Shown here: one piece after another, positions 1 through 5,284 of the stretch
How positions within the stretch are numbered: the first letter of the stretch is position 1
How the letters are laid out: the number at the start of each line of letters is the position of its first letter
Assembly (NCBI GenBank): GCA_020352595.1
Contig: CP070682.1
Span: 614,045 to 619,794 of the forward strand
Direction of reading: 5' to 3'
Origin: a bacterium
GTDB lineage: Bacteria; BMS3Abin14
DNA: 5,750 nucleotides
Made by a program: the position numbers and the translations under genes
The notes under the pieces: generated by a model
What the model was told of the DNA's origin: nothing
Database searches by the model: none
Seen by the model: only the letters and a program-made list of their open reading frames with translations

Positions 1-64
1 AAATTATGGCGTAGTCTGTAGTGCGCTAGGTATTTCTGAAGTCTAGAAAGTATGGCGGTGACAG

Positions 65-619
65 ATGTTTGAGAACATTTTGTTCGAGGTGAAAGAAAGG
101 GTCGCCTGGCTAACTCTAAACCGCCCCCAAGCCCTAAATGCAATGAATGTGGCAACTCTTTTGGAGATGGAATCAGCTCTGGGCGAGATAGAGAAAGATG
201 ACAACATATGGGTCGGGATAATTACCGGCTCCGGGGAAAAGGCGTTCACGGTGGGGGCTGACTTCCAGGACCTTAAGGACCTTGACCTAAGTGGAGGCTT
301 GGCATATTCCAGGACAGGGCATAGGATCTTCAGCAAGATTGAGAAGATAGCGAAGCCTATCATTGCCGGGATTAACGGAGTGGCTATTGGCGGCGGCTTT
401 GAGCTGGCTCTAGCTTGCCCATTGAGGGTTATGTCCCAAACAGCAACGCTACATCTCCCAGAACTAGCACTTGGCGGAATACCGGGGCTGGGGGGAACTC
501 AACGGTTGCCTCGCGTCATTGGAAGAAGCCAAGCCCTCTGGTACCTTTTAACGGGCACAACTCTACTTGATACGGGGTCCCAGGAGCAAATATCCTACCT
601 AATAGAACAAAGTGATTAA
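65..619 (+). CDS. Enoyl-CoA hydratase/isomerase (crotonase) family protein, C-terminally truncated
   Basis: Crotonases hydrate or isomerise acyl-CoA thioesters in beta-oxidation and related cytoplasmic pathways. The N-terminal fold is clear: LTLNRPQALNAM at residues 17-28, the oxyanion-hole segment VGADF at 63-67, and GVAIGGGFELAL at 105-116. E113 and E133 (in PELALGGIPGLGGTQRL) match the two catalytic glutamates of classical enoyl-CoA hydratase, so hydratase chemistry is plausible. Similarity stops near residue 165 (LLTGTTL). The last roughly 18 residues do not resemble the expected helix and C-terminal trimerisation domain, and 184 aa compares with about 255-265 aa for the family. No continuation is visible in the other frames. 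The start is ATG 65, preceded by GGCGGTGA (54-61), one mismatch from an ideal Shine-Dalgarno. GC is well below that of the central operon (30/60 at 121-180). It is probably a non-functional remnant or a junction product. The family call is firm and the exact substrate unknown. Confidence 0.85.
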   Translation: MFENILFEVKERVAWLTLNRPQALNAMNVATLLEMESALGEIEKDDNIWVGIITGSGEKAFTVGADFQDLKDLDLSGGLAYSRTGHRIFSKIEKIAKPIIAGINGVAIGGGFELALACPLRVMSQTATLHLPELALGGIPGLGGTQRLPRVIGRSQALWYLLTGTTLLDTGSQEQISYLIEQSD

Positions 620-643
620 TAATAGGATAAAATGCGCTCCTGT

Positions 644-662
644 GTTTGTCAAACCTTTTTTT
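644..662 (+). terminator. Possible weak intrinsic terminator after the truncated crotonase
   Basis: GTTT-GTC-AAAC-like dyad (644-654) is followed by one C and seven T residues (656-662). The stem is short and AT-rich, so it would be weak. An AT-only inverted repeat, TAATAATA (617-624) with TATTATTA (662-669), encloses it, and TATCCTA (591-597) pairs with TAGGATA (623-629) across the stop codon. Position and T-tract fit a transcription end between the crotonase and the next promoter, but the call rests on inspection only. Confidence 0.3.
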
Positions 663-732
663 ATTATTAGAGTCTATGTGACGCCTGCCCGACAGTCAAA
701 TGGCGAGTATCATGGATCCAGGCGAACAAACG

Positions 733-743
733 CCGGATACCGT
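733..743. promoter_or_regulatory. Putative distal operator copy (CCGGATACCGT)
   Basis: CCGGATACCG (733-742) is the exact inverted copy of CGGTATCCGG (851-860). A further half-site-like copy, CCGGTATGAC, lies at 759-768. These two sit about 70-105 bases upstream of the predicted transcription start. The arrangement of near and far sites would allow looping or cooperative binding. The sequence identity is seen directly; regulatory function is inferred. Confidence 0.3.
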
Positions 744-802
744 CAGCCGCCCGTCCATCCGGTATGACTCCCCTGGCGATGGACGCATGCCTGCCCGCCA
801 TA

Positions 803-831
803 TTGTCCTACTGTAAGGGACGTGATACTAT
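803..831 (+). promoter_or_regulatory. Predicted sigma70 extended -10 promoter of the dehydrogenase-lyase-iclR operon
   Basis: The -35 candidate TTGTCC (803-808) and the -10 candidate TACTAT (826-831) are separated by exactly 17 bases. A TG at 823-824 one base before the -10 makes it an extended -10 element. Each hexamer matches 4 of 6 consensus bases. This is the best promoter-like arrangement I find in the leader, and it would start transcription at about 838. No other sigma-factor pattern fits: the GG and GC dinucleotides at 775-790 are not 10 bases apart, as sigma54 would need. Confidence 0.5.
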
Positions 832-849
832 TTAGCGGCGGCGGTTTCG

Positions 850-860
850 CCGGTATCCGG
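850..860. promoter_or_regulatory. Putative operator: palindrome CCGG-TAT-CCGG
   Basis: An 11-bp element with two perfect CCGG arms around TAT lies about 12-22 bases downstream of the predicted transcription start, where a bound repressor would block elongation or promoter clearance. Its reverse complement matches 733-742 exactly over 10 bases (CCGGATACCG). An IclR-type regulator is encoded as the third gene of the operon and is the natural candidate to bind here. That assignment is inference; no characterised IclR site was matched. Confidence 0.35.
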
Positions 861-869
861 GCCCCGGAG

Positions 870-887
870 GCCTGACTCCTGTTAGGC
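870..887 (+). promoter_or_regulatory. Stem-loop in the 5' leader
   Basis: GCCTGAC (870-876) can pair with GTTAGGC (881-887) in RNA around a TCCT loop, giving seven base pairs including one G-U. There is no following T-run, so it is not an intrinsic terminator. It lies about 45 bases before the ribosome binding site and could stabilise the transcript or simply reflect GC-rich composition. Confidence 0.3.
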
Positions 888-944
888 GGAGCGCACCGGG
901 TCCACCGCGGAGCCGGTTCTCACTCCCTGCACGGAGGTACCACC

Positions 945-1940
945 ATGAAAGCAGCAGTGCTCAACGCAACAGCAGACCTGTCTGTTCAGGACATGCCCGA
1001 TCCTGTGTCGGGTCCCGGGGAGGTCGTCATCGCCGTGACCCTGGCCGGCGTCTGCGGCTCCGACTATTCCCTGTACAACGGCAAGTTCGGCGTCCCCCTC
1101 CCCGTTGTGCCGGGGCACGAAGGCATGGGCGTCGTCGAGGATGTCGGGCCCGGGGTCTCCAACGTCTCCGTGGGACAGAGGGTCGTCATCCAGCCCAACT
1201 TCGCCTGCTGGGACTGCGACCTGTGCCGTTCGGGACTGGACAACATCTGCCACGAAAAGGTGCGCCTGGGCATCGACATCAACGGCGTCTTCGCCCGGTA
1301 TGTCAAGGTCCCTTCCAGATACGCGTGGCCTGTACCGGAAGGGATCGACGACAGGACCGCTGCCCTGGCGGAGCCGCTGGCCGTGGCCGCCCACGCCCTG
1401 AAGATCCTGTCACCCGGAGAGGGGGACAGGGTGCTGATCATCGGCGCAGGGGTCATCGGCCTTCTCACCCTTCTCCTCGCCAGGCTCCACAAGGCCCGCG
1501 TCACCGTTTCAGACCTTCTGGCTGAGCACCTGGCACTGGCCGCGAAGATGGGGGCCCACCGCACCTTCCTGGTGGGCGGTGGGGAAGAACTGGAACCGTC
1601 CTCCTTCGACCTGATCTACGAGACCAGCGGAGCGCCGTCCGGTCTGGCCACCGCCATCGGACTGGCCGCCCCGGGAGCGCGCATCGCCCTCCTGGGCCTG
1701 CCCGGGGAAGCGCACCCCGTCCTCACGACCCAGATCGTGCGCAAGGAGCTGACCATCAAGGGCTCCATGATCTACACCGACGAATTCCCCGGCGTTCTCG
1801 AACTTCTGAAAAGCGGGCGCATCGACCCCACTCCCCTCATCTCCGGCGTCATCGGGCTCGAGGAGCTCGACAGCGCCATAAGGAACTTCCACGCGCCGAA
1901 CCGCATCAAGGTCCTGGTCTCCCTCCCGGGGGAGGGCTGA
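945..1940 (+). CDS. Zinc-dependent medium-chain alcohol/polyol-type dehydrogenase
   Basis: Predicted cytoplasmic NAD(P)-dependent oxidoreductase of the MDR superfamily (sorbitol/threonine dehydrogenase-like), interconverting a secondary alcohol and a ketone. The N-terminal GroES-like catalytic domain covers about residues 1-150. Catalytic zinc ligands are visible as C37 (in GVCGSD), H58-E59 (in GHEG) and probably E143 (in AEPLA). The structural zinc lobe is complete, with C88, C91, C94 and C102. The Rossmann motif GAGVIG is at 167-172, and an acidic D190 at the end of the second strand favours NAD over NADP. At 331 aa it is slightly shorter than the usual 340-350 but complete. The ATG at 945 has a strong GGAGGT ribosome binding site (933-938). 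It is first in the operon, one base from the lyase gene. Coupling to an HMG-CoA-lyase-like enzyme suggests it oxidises a hydroxy acid or hydroxyacyl intermediate, but the substrate cannot be named. Confidence 0.92.
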   Translation: MKAAVLNATADLSVQDMPDPVSGPGEVVIAVTLAGVCGSDYSLYNGKFGVPLPVVPGHEGMGVVEDVGPGVSNVSVGQRVVIQPNFACWDCDLCRSGLDNICHEKVRLGIDINGVFARYVKVPSRYAWPVPEGIDDRTAALAEPLAVAAHALKILSPGEGDRVLIIGAGVIGLLTLLLARLHKARVTVSDLLAEHLALAAKMGAHRTFLVGGGEELEPSSFDLIYETSGAPSGLATAIGLAAPGARIALLGLPGEAHPVLTTQIVRKELTIKGSMIYTDEFPGVLELLKSGRIDPTPLISGVIGLEELDSAIRNFHAPNRIKVLVSLPGEG

Positions 1941-1941
1941 C

Positions 1942-2874
1942 ATGGCCGCCGGTCCAGGCGCGAGGGCAGGCGGCGCCCGGAAACTGCTCCTGGAGGACGA
2001 GGCCCTGCGGGACGGCCTCCAGATGGAGTCCAGGATCTTCACCCTCGAGGAGAAGCTGGAGCTTTTCCACCTTCTGGCGCGCTCAGGCCTGAGGCGGATC
2101 CAGGTGGGATCCTTCGTCCATCCCGGCATCGTGCCCCAGATGGCGGACACCGATGAGCTGGTCCGGGCCATCGGTGAAGTGGAAGGAGTGGTGCTCACGG
2201 CCCTGGTCCTCAACGAAAAGGGGCTGGAGAGGGCCCTTGCCTGCGGGGTCCGTCACCTGAGCATGTCCGTCTCGGCCAGCGACACCCACAGCCGCAAGAA
2301 CGCCGGGATGCCGGCCGAGGAGGCCCTGGAAACCATGACGGGGCTCATCGCCAGGGCTGTCTCGGAAGGCGTGCAGGTCAGGGCGGGCTTTCAGTGCAGC
2401 TTCGGCTGCGTGTACGAGGGAACCATCGAACCGGACGCGGTCATCCGCGGCACGAAACGCCTGGCCGAGGCCGGGGCTGCCGAGGTCAACCTGGCCGACA
2501 CGGCCGGAATGGCAACTCCCTACTCCGTGAGGGACCTTGTCTCGCGGGCCGCAAGGGAGCTTGAAGGAGTCCTCATCTCCCTGCACCTCCACGACACCGC
2601 AGGCCTCGGACTGGCCAACATGTTCGCCGGATACGAAGCGGGTGTCCGCATCTTCGACGTGGCCACCGGCGGCCTCGGGGGATGCCCTTTCGTCAAGGGG
2701 GCCGCCGGGAATATCCCCGCCGAGGACGCGGTGAACATGTTCCAATCCATGGGCGTGGACACGGGTGTGGACATCGACGTCCTGTGCGACGCCGTCCTTT
2801 TCCTCGAGGCCAGGTTGGGCCGGGCCCTTCCCGGCCGGATGAGAAGGGTGCTCAAAGGGGCAAAGCGTGACTGA
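1942..2874 (+). CDS. HMG-CoA lyase-like (HMGL/DRE-TIM family) retro-aldol lyase
   Basis: Resembles 3-hydroxy-3-methylglutaryl-CoA lyase, which splits HMG-CoA into acetyl-CoA and acetoacetate. The TIM-barrel landmarks run in order: ALRDGLQ (21-27, with R23 and metal ligand D24), SFVHPGIVPQMAD (57-69), CSFGCVYEG (152-160), LADTAG (184-189), metal ligands H215 and H217 in HLHDTAG, the active-site loop GGLGGCPF (243-250) with C248, and metal ligand N257 followed by E261. At 310 aa it is normal length. Two positions differ from the human enzyme as I align it: E37 is D19 and E72 is Q54, in IQVGSF where classical lyases have an IE pair. The substrate may therefore be an HMG-CoA analogue. The first 13 residues are a low-complexity A/G/R-rich extension. 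The start ATG is one base after the dehydrogenase stop, with GGAGGG at 1931-1936. The end overlaps the iclR gene by 8 nt. Confidence 0.9.
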   Translation: MAAGPGARAGGARKLLLEDEALRDGLQMESRIFTLEEKLELFHLLARSGLRRIQVGSFVHPGIVPQMADTDELVRAIGEVEGVVLTALVLNEKGLERALACGVRHLSMSVSASDTHSRKNAGMPAEEALETMTGLIARAVSEGVQVRAGFQCSFGCVYEGTIEPDAVIRGTKRLAEAGAAEVNLADTAGMATPYSVRDLVSRAARELEGVLISLHLHDTAGLGLANMFAGYEAGVRIFDVATGGLGGCPFVKGAAGNIPAEDAVNMFQSMGVDTGVDIDVLCDAVLFLEARLGRALPGRMRRVLKGAKRD

Positions 2875-3655
2875 GAAAGGCGGAAAGAGCGTCCGGGAAT
2901 CGGACCGTCAGGTGGACACTGTGGCCAAGGCCATGGCCATCCTCAACTGCTTCTCCGTCAGCGAGCCCGAGCTGTCCCTCAAGGCTCTGAGCGAAAAGAC
3001 CGGCCTTTACAAGAGCCGCATCATGAGGCTGTGCGGAACGCTCAGCGCCCAGGGCTTCCTGGTCAAGACAGCACGCGCCACCTACGAACTGGGCCCCAGG
3101 ATCATGATCCTGGGCAAGATCTACGAAAACACCCACAACCTGTTCCACTCGGCCGGGTCCATCCTCGATGAACTCGTCACGGCGACGGGGGAATCAGCGG
3201 CCATCTTCATGCGGGAAGGGATGAGCCGCTTCTGCGTCATCCAGAGGGTCGGCCCTTCCTCCCTCCGCTACACCGTCCGCGAGGGCGAGCCCCTGCCGCT
3301 CCACGCGGGGGCGCCGGGGAAGGTCCTCCTGGCCTGGGCCCCCGAGGACATAAGAAGCCGGGTCCTCGGGGACAAGGCCCTCAGGAAGTACACGGCCAGG
3401 AGCATCACCGCCAGGAAGGAGCTGGAGCGGGAACTGGATTCCGTTCGCCTGAAGGGGTACGCCACCAGCGAGGGGGAGGTCGTGCCCGACGCCGTGTCCC
3501 TGGCCGCACCGGTCTTCGATCACGAGGGGAAGGTCGACTACGCCATCCACCTGGGTGGTCCCGCGCAGCGGCTGACGCCGGGAAGGTTGGACGAGATCCT
3601 CCCGCCGCTCAGGGAAGCGGCCCGCAGGCTCTCCTTCCTCCTCGGCAGCCAATAG
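2867..3655 (+). CDS. IclR family transcriptional regulator
   Basis: DNA-binding regulator, 262 aa, the usual family length. The N-terminal winged helix-turn-helix spans about residues 17-75, with the helix-turn-helix around LSLKALSEKTGLYKSRIMRL (37-56). The C-terminal IclR effector-binding domain spans about 85-258, with the characteristic LPLHAGAPGKVLLA (143-156) and GYATSEGEV (197-205) followed by SLAAPVFD (211-218). IclR proteins sense small organic acids or aromatics and repress or activate adjacent catabolic operons. The start is GTG 2867, overlapping the lyase stop by 8 nt, with AAAGGGG at 2854-2860, so translation is probably coupled. As the third gene of the operon it is likely autoregulated through the CCGG-TA palindromes upstream of 945. 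The effector is presumably a substrate or product of the dehydrogenase-lyase pathway (inference). Confidence 0.93.
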   Translation: MTEKGGKSVRESDRQVDTVAKAMAILNCFSVSEPELSLKALSEKTGLYKSRIMRLCGTLSAQGFLVKTARATYELGPRIMILGKIYENTHNLFHSAGSILDELVTATGESAAIFMREGMSRFCVIQRVGPSSLRYTVREGEPLPLHAGAPGKVLLAWAPEDIRSRVLGDKALRKYTARSITARKELERELDSVRLKGYATSEGEVVPDAVSLAAPVFDHEGKVDYAIHLGGPAQRLTPGRLDEILPPLREAARRLSFLLGSQ

Positions 3656-3696
3656 AACGAGGCGCGGGAGGTCATTTCAGCGGCAGGATCCCTTTT

Positions 3697-3708
3697 CCGG
3701 CTATTCCG
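3697..3708. promoter_or_regulatory. Weak operator-like motif between iclR and the transporter gene
   Basis: CCGGCTATTCCG (3697-3708) loosely resembles the CCGG-TAT-CCGG palindrome upstream of the operon, with extra bases in the centre. A second imperfect dyad, TCTGCCGGACAGA (3804-3816), lies 19 bases before the transporter ATG. In this 179-base gap I see no clear -35/-10 pair and no hairpin with a T-run, so read-through from the operon is possible. Very tentative. Confidence 0.15.
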
Positions 3709-3834
3709 TTCGCAGAGGACGCTTGGGAAAAGGTGACGAGGTCCCCCCTGGAAGCCACCCCCTGAAGCGTCGCGACCCATTCTTGAATCCCGGCTCCCTT
3801 TCGTCTGCCGGACAGAGGACGGTCAGCTGATCAG

Positions 3835-4809
3835 ATGTCCAAGCTCATCTTCACCCTGGGGCTGATCGTTTCGGGCCTTATCAGCGGTTATGTCCTGCAG
3901 CAGGTCATACGCCTGAAGGTCATACGCCATGACCTCGTTCTGCCGCGCCTGCGCAAGACTCTTCAGCGGGTCAGCATACTCGGTTTGATGCCCGTCTCCT
4001 TTGTCGGCGCCTTCTGGATCATCCCCTTCAGGGACCTGCGCATCACCCTCCTGCCGCTCATCGGATCCAGCGTATTGCTCCTGGGCGGTGCGCTGGGCCT
4101 GGGCACGGCTTTTCTGCTCAGGAAAGGGAGTCTGCAGAAAGGGGTGCTTTTCTGCTGCGGGTCCTTCACCAACATCGGCTCTCTGGGAGGACTGACCAGT
4201 TTCGTGTTTTTCGGGGAAAGGGGGTTTGCCCTCCTGGCCCTTTACAAGATCTTCGAAGAGCTCATCTACTACGGGATCGGTTTCCCGGTGGCCCGCTTCT
4301 ACAAGATGAAAGAGGAGAACCTTGCCGAGGGCGGCCACATCCTGGCGCTGTTTAAAGACCCCTTTTTCCTGGTGGCGAGCGGCTCTTTTATCACCGGCAT
4401 GTGCCTCAACCTCTCCGGGATCAGCCGGCCCCCGGTTTACGAGACCCTCATCAGTCTCTTCGTGCCCGTCGGTGTTTTCCTTCTCCTGTTGTCCATCGGC
4501 CTTGGCATGCACTTTTCCAGCGTCCGGAACCACGTGGTCGAAGGGGCCGCCATGTTCCTGATCAAATTTCTCATCCTGCCACTCGTGGCCGGGTCCGCCG
4601 CATACCTGCTGGGCTTCCACGAGATGCAGGGCGGCCTTCCCATGAAGGTCGTCCTCATCGCCTCTTCCATGCCGGTGGCATTCAACGCCGTGGTGGTCAC
4701 CTCCATCTACGACCTCGACCTGGAACTGGCCAACGCCTGCTGGCTGATCACCACAGTGAGCCTGCTGCTGGTCCTGCCCTGGCTCTATTTCCTTTTCTCC
4801 CTGTTTTAG
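3835..4809 (+). CDS. AEC-family (auxin efflux carrier-like) membrane transporter
   Basis: Inner-membrane secondary transporter, 324 aa, family length. About ten hydrophobic segments can be seen, near residues 3-25, 46-65, 70-95, 103-126, 130-152, 174-195, 202-225, 237-259, 268-292 and 300-324, with a charged cytoplasmic loop at 153-170 (KMKEEN). The family's inverted-repeat halves show the discontinuous motifs FTNIGSLGG (111-119) and SSMPVAFNAVV (277-287), the latter strongly typical of bacterial AEC proteins. Characterised bacterial members move carboxylates such as malonate or malate, so import of an organic acid used by the upstream dehydrogenase and lyase is a reasonable inference. ATG 3835 is the first ATG after an in-frame TGA at 3784. 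The nearest purine-rich stretch, AGAGGA (3814-3819), is 15 bases away, so the ribosome binding site is poor. Co-regulation with the operon is likely but not shown. Confidence 0.88.
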   Translation: MSKLIFTLGLIVSGLISGYVLQQVIRLKVIRHDLVLPRLRKTLQRVSILGLMPVSFVGAFWIIPFRDLRITLLPLIGSSVLLLGGALGLGTAFLLRKGSLQKGVLFCCGSFTNIGSLGGLTSFVFFGERGFALLALYKIFEELIYYGIGFPVARFYKMKEENLAEGGHILALFKDPFFLVASGSFITGMCLNLSGISRPPVYETLISLFVPVGVFLLLLSIGLGMHFSSVRNHVVEGAAMFLIKFLILPLVAGSAAYLLGFHEMQGGLPMKVVLIASSMPVAFNAVVVTSIYDLDLELANACWLITTVSLLLVLPWLYFLFSLF

Positions 4810-4984
4810 GACGCAGAGGGGAAGGATCGGGTCACCATAAACCTCCCCAGATCTTGATCTTCTTCGCGGCTTGGCGTGAAAAACCCAGGCCTTATGGCCA
4901 CACGGCCCGAAAGGCAGCCTCACGCCCGCTCCCTCCCACCTTCGCTGAAGTTTCGGCGGACAGGTCGGTCGCTTAAGCCGCAAA
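4810..4984. repeat. Complex intergenic repeat, copy 1
   Basis: The first of three direct copies begins with GACGCAGAGGGG immediately after the transporter stop. Landmarks in order are CAGATCTTGATCTTCTT (4849-4865), GCGGCTTGGCGTGA, three GGCC tetranucleotides spaced 8 bases apart (4888, 4896, 4904), TCACGCC (4920-4926), CGGCGGACAGGTCGG (4954-4968) and TTAAGCCGCAAA at the end. GGCGTGA (4873-4879) pairs perfectly with TCACGCC (4920-4926), so each copy can form a long stem with GGCC stems inside. No open frame in it looks like a gene. It may double as the 3' end structure of the transporter mRNA. Confidence 0.8.
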
Positions 4985-5056
4985 GACGCAAAGGGGGAAG
5001 AATCTGGTCACTATAAAACTCTTCAGATCTTGATCTTCTTGGCGGCTTGGCGGCTT
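4975..5056. repeat. Gene-less version of the inverted-repeat unit between repeat copies 1 and 2
   Basis: The same left arm (AAGCCGCAAAGACGCAAAG, 4975-4993) and a diverged right arm (CTTCTTGGCGGCTTGGCGG, about 5035-5053) enclose only about 40 bases. The right arm differs from 5684-5708 mainly by T-to-G changes in the TTTGCGG heptamers. This is either a deletion derivative of the gene-bearing unit or the form the repeat had before the gene entered. Confidence 0.5.
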
Positions 5057-5213
5057 GGCGTGAAAACCCCAGGCCTTATGGCCACACGGCCCGAAAGGCA
5101 GCCTCACGCCCGCTCCCTTCCACCTTCGCCAACTCTACCCATCCAGCTTCCGCCTTCGCCGCAAGGGCTACGGCGGACAAGTCGGCGGACAGGTCGGTCG
5201 CTTAAGCCGCAAA
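4985..5213. repeat. Complex intergenic repeat, copy 2 (expanded)
   Basis: Direct copy of 4810-4984 and nearly identical over the GGCGTGA to TCACGCC hairpin (5057-5063 with 5104-5110). It is 54 bases longer. It has two tandem GGCGGCTT octamers (5041-5056) where copy 1 has one similar unit. It has a tandem 12-mer, CGGCGGACAAGT then CGGCGGACAGGT (5171-5194), where copy 1 has one. It also carries an inserted block (about 5130-5170) with its own stem, CCGCC (5150-5154) with GGCGG (5172-5176). It ends in AAGCCGCAAA running into copy 3. Confidence 0.8.
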
Positions 5214-5228
5214 GACGCAAAGAAAGGC
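5204..5228 (+). repeat. Left inverted repeat flanking the GxxExxY gene
   Basis: The reverse complement of 5204-5228 matches 5684-5708 at 24 of 25 positions; the single difference is T versus G at position 14. The arm contains two CGCAAAG heptamers. Weaker matching may continue inwards, with GATC at 5232-5235 and at 5679-5682. Seen directly in the sequence. Confidence 0.8.
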
Positions 5229-5284
5229 ACAGATCTTGAACTCTAATTTGGGAAATCAAACCTAATTAATGAGGGGGTTTCCAC

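Larger units (their letters stand above)
620..944 (+). promoter_or_regulatory. Intergenic leader region upstream of the dehydrogenase operon
   Basis: This 325-base stretch has no convincing gene. The first 50 bases are AT-rich and hold the T-tract described separately. From about 670 the composition switches to the GC-rich type of the downstream operon. The rest holds a sigma70-type promoter (803-831), three CCGG-TA-type motifs (733, 759 and 850), a 7-bp stem-loop (870-887) and the ribosome binding site GGAGGT (933-938), six bases before the ATG at 945. The predicted transcript would carry a 5' leader of about 105 nt. Confidence 0.6.

Noticed and set aside
2..46. Open frame from the left edge to TAG 44-46, possibly the last codons of an upstream gene 18 bases before the crotonase ATG
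   Set aside because: It is the only frame open from the edge (the other two close by about base 21), but 14 codons without a recognisable motif are too few to support a gene call.
632..670. 12-codon ORF (ATG 632, TAG 668-670) preceded by AGGATAAA
   Set aside because: It lies over the AT-rich T-tract, has no recognisable peptide character, and could easily arise by chance.
775..790. sigma54-type promoter (TGGC...GC)
   Set aside because: The GG and GC dinucleotides are not separated by the required 10 bases, and a better sigma70 extended -10 promoter lies just downstream.
882..1564. Reverse-strand open frames opposite the dehydrogenase gene
   Set aside because: They are shadows of the forward coding frame, with compositional bias and no motifs; the forward frame shows complete zinc and nucleotide-binding motifs.
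3823..4983. 386-codon reverse-strand open frame across the whole transporter gene
   Set aside because: Its translation is hydrophilic and low-complexity (Q, E, G, H-rich) with no family resemblance, whereas the forward frame is a clear AEC protein. Long antisense frames are common in GC-rich coding DNA.
5030..5239. 69-codon forward ORF through repeat copy 2 (and a similar frame through copy 1)
   Set aside because: The frame runs through repeat DNA with tandem expansions and hairpins, and its translation is P/R/S-rich without domain character. It is better explained as repeat sequence.
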